Positions 53,133-61,718 of a stretch of 64,000 bases of DNA are shown here, one piece after another. Below the pieces are notes generated by a model, which saw only the letters and a list, made by a program, of their open reading frames with translations, was not told where the DNA came from and searched no databases. The first letter of the stretch is position 1, and every line of letters begins with the position of its first letter. The position numbers and the translations under genes are program-made. The stretch is from assembly GCF_001183545.1 (NCBI RefSeq), contig NZ_KQ236688.1, positions 1,517,149 to 1,581,148 on the forward strand, given 5' to 3'. The DNA is from Cellvibrio sp. pealriver (GTDB lineage Bacteria > Pseudomonadota > Gammaproteobacteria > Pseudomonadales > Cellvibrionaceae).

Positions 53133-53942
53133 ATGATTGCAGTTTCTTTCAATGTGAATAGTATCCGTACTCGAATGCATCAACTGGAAGAAGTTGTTGA
53201 AAAACATCGGCCAGATTTTATTGGCTTACAAGAAACCAAAGTCAATGATCCGGATTTCCCTTTAGAAAGTATTAATGCGTTAGGCTACGATGTTGAATAC
53301 TTTGGCCAAAAAACCCATTACGGCGTCGCACTCCTCTCACGTTATCCATTCAAAAAAGTCATCAAAGGATTCCCCGGCGATTCGGACGATGCACAACGTC
53401 GTTTTATTGGTGGAGTTTTTGATACTCCTCTTGGAGAAATTACTGTCCTGAATGGTTACTTCCCTCAAGGCGAAAGCCGTGACCATGCTGTCAAATTTCC
53501 AGCCAAACGGAAGTTTTATGCTGATTTATTGCAGTATTTAACAACAGCAGAAAATCCGGAAAAACACATTATTGTTATGGGCGATATGAATATCTCCCAT
53601 CAAGATCTGGATATCGGTATTGGTGAAGAAAATCGTAAGCGCTGGTTGCGCACAGGAAAATGCAGCTTTTTGCCGGAAGAACGCGAATGGCTAAATGATT
53701 TATTAGCCTGGGGATTGAAAGATAGCTATCGGGAAAAAAATCCTGACTGTAACGGTTTTTTTAGTTGGTTTGATTACCGTAGTGGTGGTTTTGAAGATAC
53801 GCCAAAACGTGGCCTGCGCATTGATTTAATCCTCATGACAAAAAGCCTGCTCGATAAATGTGTCGATACAGGGATCGATTACGATATACGTGGAATGGAA
53901 AAACCATCTGACCACTGCCCTATTTGGGTCGAGTTAAAATAG
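53133..53942 (+). CDS. xthA: Exodeoxyribonuclease III
   Basis: A 269-residue AP endonuclease/3'-5' exonuclease of base excision repair. Metal and catalytic motifs are [36 protein letters not shown] and S-D-H-C-P-I-W-V-E. Length and motif order match E. coli XthA. AAGGT lies before the ATG. It is monocistronic, between two terminators. Confidence 0.96.
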   Translation: MIAVSFNVNSIRTRMHQLEEVVEKHRPDFIGLQETKVNDPDFPLESINALGYDVEYFGQKTHYGVALLSRYPFKKVIKGFPGDSDDAQRRFIGGVFDTPLGEITVLNGYFPQGESRDHAVKFPAKRKFYADLLQYLTTAENPEKHIIVMGDMNISHQDLDIGIGEENRKRWLRTGKCSFLPEEREWLNDLLAWGLKDSYREKNPDCNGFFSWFDYRSGGFEDTPKRGLRIDLILMTKSLLDKCVDTGIDYDIRGMEKPSDHCPIWVELK

Positions 53943-53951
53943 AAAATAAAA

Positions 53952-53975
53952 AATCGGCGAAAAGCCGATTTTTTT
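53952..53975. terminator. Bidirectional terminator between xthA and the LysR gene
   Basis: AATCGGC pairs with GCCGATT over a short loop, with a T tract on the plus strand and an A tract before the stem, so it can serve both convergent genes. Confidence 0.9.
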
Positions 53976-53999
53976 ACTTGCCGTTTTGCACATGGGCTT

Positions 54000-54938
54000 T
54001 TATGAATAACTGCACATCTTCGGTAGATGTTCTTTGAGGACTTCCGCCAAATGTCGCGTGGCGGGGCCTGCAAAATCGCGGTCAGCAAAGGTTAAATACG
54101 TAGTCACTTCTCTGACTGAGCCAACTTCAACGGGCAAATATTTCAATCGCCCCGCCGCAATATCGTCATAGGTATAGGCATCGGGTAACCATGCATAGCC
54201 CAGCCCCATGCGTATAGCATCAATAGATGTTTTGATATGACTTACCGTCCAGCGTTGGTCAGCCTCCTGCCACCCTTCGGTGCGGCGGCGATACTGACCG
54301 GAATCACGCACAATAATCTGGCGGTGTTGGCGCATGTCTTCATGATTCACGGGGCGCCCCAGCTGCAGTAAAGGATGCCCGGGGCTTGCCACACCGTGCA
54401 TTATTACTGTCACCAATTTCTCCCCCATAAACCCCGGCGGAACACGCCCCCCAATAGCCAAGTCAACCTGTCGCTGCAATAGTGCATCCTCGGTCCCACT
54501 CAACACAGACTCAAATATTTCTACGCGAGTATCAGGAAAGTCTTTTGCAAAAATCTCCAGACACTGCAGGATAAAAATTGGGGGGATAATAATATCCGCA
54601 GCGATTTTCACCAGCGGCTCAACGTGCACAGACAAGCATGCAGCAGACTTCTCCAGCCGCACCGCTTGCTCCAATAGCTGCTTTGCCCTGCGATACAGCA
54701 GCTCACCCGCAGGAGTTGCTACCGCTTTACGCCCCTGAAGATGAAAGACTTTGACATCCAATGCCGTTTCCAGCTGGGAAATTGCGTAAGAAACAGCAGA
54801 TTGGCTCTTATTGAGCAACTCTGCCGCCTTGGCATAGCCCCCGGCATCAATAACCGCCAGCAACGCCCGCCATTGCTCCAGCGTCACTTTATTCTCTGTG
54901 ATGGCCACAGCAGTGGATAGATTTGTCTCTTGTGTCAT
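54000..54938 (-). CDS. LysR-family transcriptional regulator
   Basis: A 312-residue LysR protein. The N-terminal helix-turn-helix is A-L-L-A-V-I-D-A-G-G-Y-A-K-A-A-E-L-L-N-K-S-Q-S-A-V-S-Y-A-I, and the effector-binding domain follows (about residues 100-300). The ATG at 54936-54938 has GAGAGG seven bases upstream, so I prefer it over an ATG 30 bp earlier. It is divergent from azoR and probably controls it, perhaps sensing electrophiles or quinones; the ligand is unknown. Confidence 0.92.
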   Translation of the reverse strand: MTQETNLSTAVAITENKVTLEQWRALLAVIDAGGYAKAAELLNKSQSAVSYAISQLETALDVKVFHLQGRKAVATPAGELLYRRAKQLLEQAVRLEKSAACLSVHVEPLVKIAADIIIPPIFILQCLEIFAKDFPDTRVEIFESVLSGTEDALLQRQVDLAIGGRVPPGFMGEKLVTVIMHGVASPGHPLLQLGRPVNHEDMRQHRQIIVRDSGQYRRRTEGWQEADQRWTVSHIKTSIDAIRMGLGYAWLPDAYTYDDIAAGRLKYLPVEVGSVREVTTYLTFADRDFAGPATRHLAEVLKEHLPKMCSYS

Positions 54939-55007
54939 CACAGCCCTCTCAGAAAACGGTTGATTCATTCAATTATTCGATCATATACCGCTAAATATCG
55001 CTATTTA

Positions 55008-55026
55008 TCATTTGATGGTCAAATCA
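55008..55026. promoter_or_regulatory. Inverted repeat, candidate LysR operator
   Basis: TCATTTGA and TCAAATCA are separated by TGG (7 of 8 positions symmetrical) in the LysR-azoR intergenic region, about 50 bp before the azoR ATG. The position fits a LysR-type site. Confidence 0.5.
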
Positions 55027-55075
55027 TTTAATAGATTCATGGCAATCAAGCCACTTAAATGATGAGGATCAAAAC

Positions 55076-55675
55076 ATGGCTACTCTTTTACAAATCAATA
55101 GCAGTTTGTTTGGCGACAATGGCAACTCCAGTCTGTTGAGTCAGGAATTTGTGCAACGCTGGAAAGCGCAAAACCCAACCGGCGATGTCATTGTGCGCGA
55201 TTTTTCTAAAGAAACTGTTCCGCATCTGGACGCAAACCGTGTACAGGCGCTGTTTACACCCGCAGAAAACCGCACTGCGGAGCAGCAAGCCGTTGTGGAT
55301 TACTCCGACAAGATCATCGCTGAAATAGAAGCAGCTGATGCAATCGTGATTGGTGTTCCCCTGTACAACTTTGGAGTGCCATCGACACTGAAAGCCTACT
55401 TCGACCATATAGCGCGCGCCGGTGTAACATTTAAATACACCGAGACAGGCCCGGTTGGATTACTCACCAATAAACCTGTTTACATTATTGCGGCACGTGG
55501 TGGTGTGCACAAAGGCCAAGCGAGTGATACCCAAAGCCAATTCTTGACAAATTTCCTCGGTTTTGTCGGCTTGAAAGATGTGCATTTTATTTACGCAGAA
55601 GGTTTGAACATGGGGCAAAAAGAACAAGCGTTTGATGCTGCAAAAGCAGAAATTGCCCATGAGGTTGCCGCCTGA
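55076..55675 (+). CDS. azoR: FMN-dependent NADH-azoreductase
   Basis: A 199-residue flavodoxin-fold enzyme of the AzoR family. Conserved parts are the phosphate-binding loop start (I-N-S-S-L-F-G-D-N-G-N-S-S), P-L-Y-N-F-G-V-P-S-T-L-K-A-Y-F-D-H-I, and A-R-G-G-V. It reduces quinones and azo compounds with NADH and protects against thiol stress. GAGGA precedes the ATG. The pirin gene follows 58 bp downstream, probably in the same unit. Confidence 0.94.
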   Translation: MATLLQINSSLFGDNGNSSLLSQEFVQRWKAQNPTGDVIVRDFSKETVPHLDANRVQALFTPAENRTAEQQAVVDYSDKIIAEIEAADAIVIGVPLYNFGVPSTLKAYFDHIARAGVTFKYTETGPVGLLTNKPVYIIAARGGVHKGQASDTQSQFLTNFLGFVGLKDVHFIYAEGLNMGQKEQAFDAAKAEIAHEVAA

Positions 55676-55733
55676 TTTATAGGGCATTTTGTTACGCAAT
55701 ATTACCAACATGTAACAACAGAGGAGATTTTTT

Positions 55734-56588
55734 ATGCAACGCCAGTTACAGCAAATCCTGCAAGGCCGCGAGACCAGTGATGGTGCTGGTGTACGCATAA
55801 AACGCAGCCTTGGCCAGCATCAGCATGCACGCTTTGACCCATTTTTAATGCTAGATGAATTCGGCAGCTCAAGCGCCGATGATTATATTGCCGGTTTTCC
55901 TGCGCATCCGCATCGCGGTTTTGAGACAGTCACTTACATGCTCGAAGGCCATATGTTGCATGAGGATCATATGGGCAACAAAGGCCATCTGCGCAATGGT
56001 GATGTACAGTGGATGACAGCAGGACGGGGAATTATTCACTCGGAAATGCCGCAGCAAGAACACGGATTAATGCGAGGGTTTCAATTATGGCTGAATTTAC
56101 CTGCAGCAGAGAAAATGAAACCGGCACATTATCGTGATATTCCTTCTGCGGAAATTCCTGTTGCGAATTTACCTAACGGTGGGCAAATCAAAGTGATTGC
56201 CAACACTGCGTTTATTAACGGGAAGGTCATCAGTGGTCCCATACAAGGGTTAACAACCGAAGCTATTTATTGGGATGTGCACTTGCCGGATCAGGTTGAG
56301 TTCCACCATGCACTACCCGAAGATCACAATACATTTTTGTATGTGTACGAAGGTGAAGTTGCGATTGGTGAAGACAAACGAAAGCTCACCAAAGGCAATG
56401 CAGGGTTGCTGGGTAAAGGCGATCAATTGAGTGTTCAGGCGCTCAGTGATGACACACGCTTTTTGGTGATCTCGGGCAAGCCCATTAAAGAACCCATAGT
56501 GCAATACGGCCCTTTTGTTATGAATACGACCGATGAAATAGAGCAAGCGATTCAGGACTATCGTGCAGGAACGCTTGCGGCAGAGTAA
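55734..56588 (+). CDS. Pirin family protein
   Basis: A 284-residue bicupin. The N-terminal cupin has the metal-binding H-P-H-R-G-F-E-T-V-T-Y and the family signature G-R-G-I-I-H-S-E-M-P. Bacterial pirins such as YhhW oxidise quercetin-like flavonoids, while others have regulatory roles. AGGAG precedes the ATG. The link to azoR suggests quinone or flavonoid handling. Confidence 0.93.
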   Translation: MQRQLQQILQGRETSDGAGVRIKRSLGQHQHARFDPFLMLDEFGSSSADDYIAGFPAHPHRGFETVTYMLEGHMLHEDHMGNKGHLRNGDVQWMTAGRGIIHSEMPQQEHGLMRGFQLWLNLPAAEKMKPAHYRDIPSAEIPVANLPNGGQIKVIANTAFINGKVISGPIQGLTTEAIYWDVHLPDQVEFHHALPEDHNTFLYVYEGEVAIGEDKRKLTKGNAGLLGKGDQLSVQALSDDTRFLVISGKPIKEPIVQYGPFVMNTTDEIEQAIQDYRAGTLAAE

Positions 56589-56620
56589 TCATCACCTCTT
56601 TTTTGTTTTACCTTTTTACG

Positions 56621-56654
56621 CGGCAAGCCAATAACAACGGCTTGCCGTATTTTT
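56621..56654 (+). terminator. Rho-independent terminator of azoR-pirin
   Basis: CGGCAAGCC (56621-56629) pairs with GGCTTGCCG (56639-56647), followed by TATTTTTTAT. It lies between convergent units. Confidence 0.88.
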
Positions 56655-56688
56655 TATACTGGCAAGCGTCTTCTGGACGAAAAGTAAA

Positions 56689-57720
56689 TTATTTATTCAG
56701 ATTATTATTGATAATCGCGCGCAATTTTCTCGCCGAGACTTCATCCAAAGGATCTAAAAATCCTCGTGCCCCTTCCGCAATATGACTGTACTTTTCAGCT
56801 TGCTCCGAAAAAATGTAATAATCAAACAAGCCTTTCCATGCCTCTTTTTCTTTTTGGGAAAGCTCGCGAATAGAAAGAATTGCATGAAACAATGCATTCA
56901 AAGGCGAATCCATAAAAGGCTTATCGTTGCGCCACCAATAATTGATCAACACATTGAGATCCTGTTTTGATTCCACCTGATGCCACCACATAGAAGGAAC
57001 AAATAGTGCATCACCGGGCTCCAACTCTGCCACCTGTGCATGTTCAAGTGCGTAGCGAAAGCGCGGAAATTTTTCAAAGTCAGGGTTATCAAAATCAACC
57101 AAACTGATCGCTTGCCCTGAAGGGGTGAGATGCAATGGGCCGATGTACAAATTTTCTAGCTGGTCTGGTGGGAATAATGTAAATACGCGGCGGCCGGAAA
57201 TACAGCAAGCGATATTATCGGGTGAATCAAAATGGGTGGCTGCTTTTGTGCGATTCCCCAGCCAAATACTGACTAAAGGATTCAAACCCTGTAAAGGCAA
57301 ATCATTGTGCTCACGCATTCCCGGCAAATAGCGGTCAACAGCTGTAGAACCAACATAAACAATATCGGGATCAACCTGTTGCTTGGCATTCAGAAGATGA
57401 TCAAATATGTAATTCAACGGCGCACGTTGGGTTTTGAAATCAAGGTTTTTGCCATCAATCGTGTAGGCAAAACGCCCGCCTGATTCCGATTTTGCTTCAT
57501 AAAATAATACCGGCTGCCCTTGATAAAACGATAACAAGTAATCACAAATTGCCTGGTCAGATTCCAGCGCTTTTTGTACAACAGGCCAATGACTCACAAG
57601 CCCTTTGAGAATAATAGGCTGCCCGGCATTACCTAACGCAGCCAATATATTTTCAGGATTCACATCAGCAACACAAAGTGTCTTTTTAAGTGGAGTGATT
57701 TTTTTCAGGACATCTGACAT
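56689..57720 (-). CDS. JmjC/cupin-8-like putative Fe(II)/2-oxoglutarate oxygenase
   Basis: A 343-residue cupin-like protein. The metal triad is H163-x-D165 (T-H-F-D-S-P-D-N) and H247 (M-W-W-H-Q-V), with the G-D-A-L-F-V-P-S loop between. The motif set fits Fe(II)/2-oxoglutarate hydroxylases of the JmjC/FIH type, which often modify proteins or amino acids. It starts 13 bp after the upstream halogenase stop, with a strong GGGGGGAG site, so it is translated from the same message. It is the last gene of the receptor-SapC-halogenase cassette. The substrate is unknown. Confidence 0.88.
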   Translation of the reverse strand: MSDVLKKITPLKKTLCVADVNPENILAALGNAGQPIILKGLVSHWPVVQKALESDQAICDYLLSFYQGQPVLFYEAKSESGGRFAYTIDGKNLDFKTQRAPLNYIFDHLLNAKQQVDPDIVYVGSTAVDRYLPGMREHNDLPLQGLNPLVSIWLGNRTKAATHFDSPDNIACCISGRRVFTLFPPDQLENLYIGPLHLTPSGQAISLVDFDNPDFEKFPRFRYALEHAQVAELEPGDALFVPSMWWHQVESKQDLNVLINYWWRNDKPFMDSPLNALFHAILSIRELSQKEKEAWKGLFDYYIFSEQAEKYSHIAEGARGFLDPLDEVSARKLRAIINNNLNK

Positions 57721-57733
57721 AGACTCCCCCCTA

Positions 57734-59293
57734 TCAATTGGATTTTTTCAATCCAGACTGCATGATCGAAGATAGTAATTTTCGCGTTGAGGTTACAGCT
57801 ACCGCATAGCGATCAAATTTTTTGTAATCATCATCAAACAGCAATTTGGATTTTTCCAGTTCGGATAATGCGCTGCCCTTTGTCGATAACTCGGTCGAAA
57901 AACCCATGCCATAAAGCACATATAAATAACTGGCCGCCGGAAATATTTCTTCAGTGTGTAAAAGGTCGCGTTCATATGGAATACGCCTACGCCACAATTC
58001 AAGTAATTCTTTTAATCCATCGGGAATAGCAGCTGGGTTCACAGCATCTTGCCAATATTCAGAATCACGCCGTTCAGATAAAACATAATGCAATTTAAGA
58101 AATTCAATAATTCGCTGCCAACGATAGGTAAACACCTGATTGAATCGCCGCGCAACAATATCCATAGCAACAGCACTTTGAGGCAGCTCATCCCGGATCA
58201 TAGAAACAGACAGTTCAACCAACGCCAGCGCCGAAGCCTCTAACGGCTCAATAAAACCGGCAGCCATACCAACAGCCACACAATTGCGATGCCAAAACTT
58301 CTCGCGATATCCCGGCTTTATGGAAAGCGTACGAAAGTTCAATGATCTTATGGCAGATTCATCAATCGTTTGACGTAAATAAGCAACCAGCGAATCGCCT
58401 GCTTGTTCATCACTTGCATGTGAAGAGGAATACACGTAACCAATACCACGACGGCTCGACAAACCTATATCCCATGTCCAACCCGTCGTGTGAGCAGTAG
58501 CAATGGTTGCACTCGCAACAGGCGCATCGGCAGTTGCATAGGGAACTTGTACTGCAAGTGCCCTATCGTTCATTGAATAGGCGCGTGCATCAATAAAAGG
58601 AATATTGAAATGCTCACCAATCAACAGGCAATGAGTGCCACTGCAATCAATAAATAAATCGCCTGAAATTGCACCATGATGCTGGGTATTAAGCGATGCC
58701 ACATCACCATTATCAGACGAATTGATTGCAATCACATGATCACGAATATAAGTCACGCCAAGATTATTGATACAGTGTGACTTTAATAACTCTGCGAATT
58801 TTCCTGCATCAAGATGGTAACCATAATTCAATACCCCGGCATATTCCGGAGTCGATAATTGCTTGGGAGCCAAACCCTCTTCACAAATTCGCGACTGTAT
58901 ATTGGTGATCTCATCGTATCGCTTATGAGGAAAAAACGTTTTCCACATAGCAACACTGTCGCGCAAGCTATTACCGACTGGCATTGAGAATGGATGGTAA
59001 TAGAAATCGTTGGGCGCACCGGTTCGCCAGCCAACAAACTTAGACCCCTGTTTAAAAGAAGCAAAACATTCGCGCACCAAATCAGTTTCAGAAATTCCGA
59101 TTGTGCGCAGTGTTACACGCATGGATGGCCAAGTACCCTCGCCTACACCAATCGTACTGACATCTGGAGATTCAATTAAGGCAACCTTGATAGGAGAGTT
59201 ATTTTTTTTGAATTCAGCCGCCAACAAACCTGCGGACAACCACCCGGCAGTGCCGCCACCTACAATAATGATCTGTTCAACATAATTGTTCAT
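57734..59293 (-). CDS. Tryptophan halogenase family flavoprotein, with variant active site
   Basis: A 519-residue flavin-dependent halogenase homologue. The FAD-binding loop is G-G-G-T-A-G near residue 12, and V-G-V-G-E-type sequence follows. The catalytic lysine is K81 (S-F-K; K79 in PrnA). The catalytic Glu is E352, but the following residues read E-A-S-A instead of the PrnA E-S-T-G. The W-x-W-x-I-P signature is W-T-W-D-I-G. These changes may mean altered halide handling, or oxygenation rather than chlorination. It lies between the second halogenase and the cupin gene. The ATG at 59291-59293 follows a weak AAAGA. Confidence 0.9.
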   Translation of the reverse strand: MNNYVEQIIIVGGGTAGWLSAGLLAAEFKKNNSPIKVALIESPDVSTIGVGEGTWPSMRVTLRTIGISETDLVRECFASFKQGSKFVGWRTGAPNDFYYHPFSMPVGNSLRDSVAMWKTFFPHKRYDEITNIQSRICEEGLAPKQLSTPEYAGVLNYGYHLDAGKFAELLKSHCINNLGVTYIRDHVIAINSSDNGDVASLNTQHHGAISGDLFIDCSGTHCLLIGEHFNIPFIDARAYSMNDRALAVQVPYATADAPVASATIATAHTTGWTWDIGLSSRRGIGYVYSSSHASDEQAGDSLVAYLRQTIDESAIRSLNFRTLSIKPGYREKFWHRNCVAVGMAAGFIEPLEASALALVELSVSMIRDELPQSAVAMDIVARRFNQVFTYRWQRIIEFLKLHYVLSERRDSEYWQDAVNPAAIPDGLKELLELWRRRIPYERDLLHTEEIFPAASYLYVLYGMGFSTELSTKGSALSELEKSKLLFDDDYKKFDRYAVAVTSTRKLLSSIMQSGLKKSN

Positions 59294-59375
59294 AATCAAT
59301 ATCTTTTAATTAATGCATAGCAACCAAGGCGTATATGAATGTGCAGTCAATTGCACAATCCATGTCACACATTTT

Positions 59376-60866
59376 TTATAGAGAGTTATTTTTAATGGCG
59401 CAATATTGCGCAATAAAATCTTCATGGCGAGGAAGTAATTCCAGATTTTTTGCAATATGATTACGAAACCCTTTCATGTAATTTTTAAACTCATCATCCG
59501 CCATGTTATCAACAATAGGCTGATAGTTTTTTGGCGTTACACCTTGACCAATAAGCACTTGGCTCCATCCATTGGTTCTGAATAACTCATCCCCGCCTAA
59601 AAATACCATTCCACTTTCGCTAAACATCTCCATGCGATGGCGAAGCGTATCGGGTACTGGCATAGTGCGTACATAATTCCAAAATTCACTATCGTTGCGG
59701 CGCGTTGCATGATAGTGAAGGATAATAAAATCCCGGATGCTTTCTGCTTCTTCACGCGACTGCCGGTTATATTCCTCAACCAATACAGGCTGCACTCCTC
59801 GCAGCGGAAATAAGCGCAGCAGACGAATCAAACCTGATGTCACCATATGAATACTGGTTGACTCCAATGGCTCAAGAAAACCTGAAGCCAGCCCAAGTGC
59901 GACACAATTTTTATTCCAACCTAATTTGCGCCGGCCTGTTTTGAATTGAATCAAGCGTGGTTCAGTTAACATAGCTCCATCTAAATGAGAGGCGAGTGTT
60001 TTTTCGGCCCAACCGCGATCAGTAAACTCACTGGAATAAACCACACCATTGCCAGTACGATTTTGCAACGGAATACGCCATTGCCAACCAAATGCATGCG
60101 CGGTTGAACTTGTGTACGCAGTGGCAGGTGCAGTCTTGTGGGTTTGCACCGCAAGAGCAGAGTCACAAGGTAACCAGTGCTGCCAATTTTCGTATCCTGT
60201 TTTTAACGTTTCTTCGATGAGCAGCCCCCGGAAACCAGTGCAATCAATAAAAAAATCACCTTCAAGAATTTTTCCATCATCAAGATGCAAACGGGTAATA
60301 AAACCAGACACTGCATCCTGTTCAACACGATCAACCCTCCCCTCCTGGCGAACAACACCAAGCCCCTCACTAAAACTCCGTAAGTATTTTGCGTAAAGCC
60401 CCGCATCAAAATGGAATGCATAATTCAACGCAGGGTTGTCGCATATTGCAAACTTTCCCGCACGTGCGGCTTCGTGCTCAAAACAATAAGCACCAAAAGG
60501 TGTTGTATCACCGAATGCTCTTGCTCGCGCCCAAAAATGCTGGAATTCGCCTGCCCAGAAAATTCTCCCTACCTGACCAAACGCATGAATATAGTCTTCG
60601 CCTATTTCACCCCAATTTTTGAAGTTGATGCCTAACTTAAATGTCGCATTAGTGGCGCGCATCATGTCCATTTCAGGAATGCCTATCAGTTTATGAAAGG
60701 CAATCATAGTCGGGATAGTCGCCTCACCGACACCGACAGTCCCAATTGCATCAGACTCAAGCAAGGTAACACTGACTTTCCCTTGGTATATTTTTCCTAT
60801 CGCCGCTGCCGCCAACCAGCCTGCAGTCCCGCCACCCACAATGACAACCCGTTTTATTATTTGCAT
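59376..60866 (-). CDS. Tryptophan halogenase family flavoprotein
   Basis: A 496-residue homologue of PrnA/RebH-type flavin-dependent halogenases. It has G-G-G-T-A-G at residues 11-16, the catalytic K77 in T-F-K-L-G-I-N-F, the W-x-W-x-I-P motif (G-W-Q-W-R-I-P), and the catalytic E335 in P-L-E-S-T-S, where the usual Gly is Ser. It needs reduced FAD from a reductase not seen nearby. No peptide or polyketide synthesis genes surround it, so free tryptophan chlorination for an antibiotic is unlikely. It follows sapC by 55 bp. Confidence 0.93.
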   Translation of the reverse strand: MQIIKRVVIVGGGTAGWLAAAAIGKIYQGKVSVTLLESDAIGTVGVGEATIPTMIAFHKLIGIPEMDMMRATNATFKLGINFKNWGEIGEDYIHAFGQVGRIFWAGEFQHFWARARAFGDTTPFGAYCFEHEAARAGKFAICDNPALNYAFHFDAGLYAKYLRSFSEGLGVVRQEGRVDRVEQDAVSGFITRLHLDDGKILEGDFFIDCTGFRGLLIEETLKTGYENWQHWLPCDSALAVQTHKTAPATAYTSSTAHAFGWQWRIPLQNRTGNGVVYSSEFTDRGWAEKTLASHLDGAMLTEPRLIQFKTGRRKLGWNKNCVALGLASGFLEPLESTSIHMVTSGLIRLLRLFPLRGVQPVLVEEYNRQSREEAESIRDFIILHYHATRRNDSEFWNYVRTMPVPDTLRHRMEMFSESGMVFLGGDELFRTNGWSQVLIGQGVTPKNYQPIVDNMADDEFKNYMKGFRNHIAKNLELLPRHEDFIAQYCAIKNNSL

Positions 60867-60921
60867 GGTCTTTTAATCCAAATAATGCAGCTTGATAATT
60901 CCGAAACAATCGTCGCTTTTA

Positions 60922-61635
60922 TCAGATTCGCTTATTTTTAATATCCACCATTTGTTGGATATTGCTGATAGAACCAATAATTAAATAGGCATAACACAAC
61001 AACCCGGAACGATGCAAGGCAATAATCTCGGCATCTGGTAGCGCCATCAACTTTTCTTTGCTGATAGTTGCATAGCGATTGTTTTCATAATGCGCGCCAC
61101 CGGAAAAATTAACTTCTATTTTGATATTTTCAATCAAGTCCAAACGGGTAAACTCCGCCAACATTCTGTCAGCTTCCGCAACTCCCTCATGCACAACAGA
61201 GAGCACATTCGTTATTTTTTCCAGATAGGGTGAATTGCCACCGTAATGCAAAAACACGGGTTCACCTTGGCCGTCGTGTGCAATACGGGGGCTTTCCAAA
61301 TCCACATAGACAACAGGCTCAACCACACCTGATGGGCGTTGCTGCATTCCGATGACAAATGGCTCACGATCAATCACCGCAGGAATATAAGGTACAAGCC
61401 ACTGATCACCTGATAAAAACAGGTTTTCATTTGCTTCAAAACCAAACAACACAATCGTTAGCCAGGAACCATCTTCTGTGCGCTGAAACAATATCGGATA
61501 ATATTTTTGTAATTCATTAAATTCTGTGGGATATACCGCGCACCCGCCTATCGCATCACCCAACTCCCCACCACGGCGAGTGACAATACGCAAATCTTTG
61601 TGCGCAATATTATTTAACAATTCATATTGAGCCAT
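60922..61635 (-). CDS. SapC family protein
   Basis: A 237-residue soluble protein of the SapC family, beginning MAQYELLNNIAHKDLRIVTR and containing Y-P-T-E-F-N-E-L-Q-K-Y-Y-P-I-L-F and S-G-D-Q-W-L-V-P-Y-I-P-A. The family is named after a Campylobacter surface-array associated gene, but its role is not established. In many proteobacteria it is linked to TonB receptors and halogenase homologues, as here. GAGGA precedes the ATG. A terminator hairpin separates it from the receptor gene. Confidence 0.9.
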   Translation of the reverse strand: MAQYELLNNIAHKDLRIVTRRGGELGDAIGGCAVYPTEFNELQKYYPILFQRTEDGSWLTIVLFGFEANENLFLSGDQWLVPYIPAVIDREPFVIGMQQRPSGVVEPVVYVDLESPRIAHDGQGEPVFLHYGGNSPYLEKITNVLSVVHEGVAEADRMLAEFTRLDLIENIKIEVNFSGGAHYENNRYATISKEKLMALPDAEIIALHRSGLLCYAYLIIGSISNIQQMVDIKNKRI

Positions 61636-61655
61636 AAAAAATCCTCACCGACATT

Positions 61656-61691
61656 ACAAAAAGCAAAGCCGCTGTTACCAGCGGCTTTGCT
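61656..61691 (-). terminator. Terminator between the TonB receptor gene and sapC
   Basis: On the minus strand, AGCAAAGCCGCTG and CAGCGGCTTTGCT form a perfect 13-bp stem with a 4-base loop, followed by TTTTTG. It lies only about 20 bp before the sapC start, so part of transcription could end here and downstream genes would be expressed by read-through. Confidence 0.88.
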
Positions 61692-61718
61692 TGTCTTTTG
61701 CTACAAACTTCCTACCAA

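Noticed and set aside
56689..60866. Antibiotic biosynthesis cluster suggested by tryptophan halogenases
   Set aside because: No NRPS, PKS, tryptophan oxidase, flavin reductase or exporter lies nearby; the linkage to SapC and a TonB receptor fits a different family setting.
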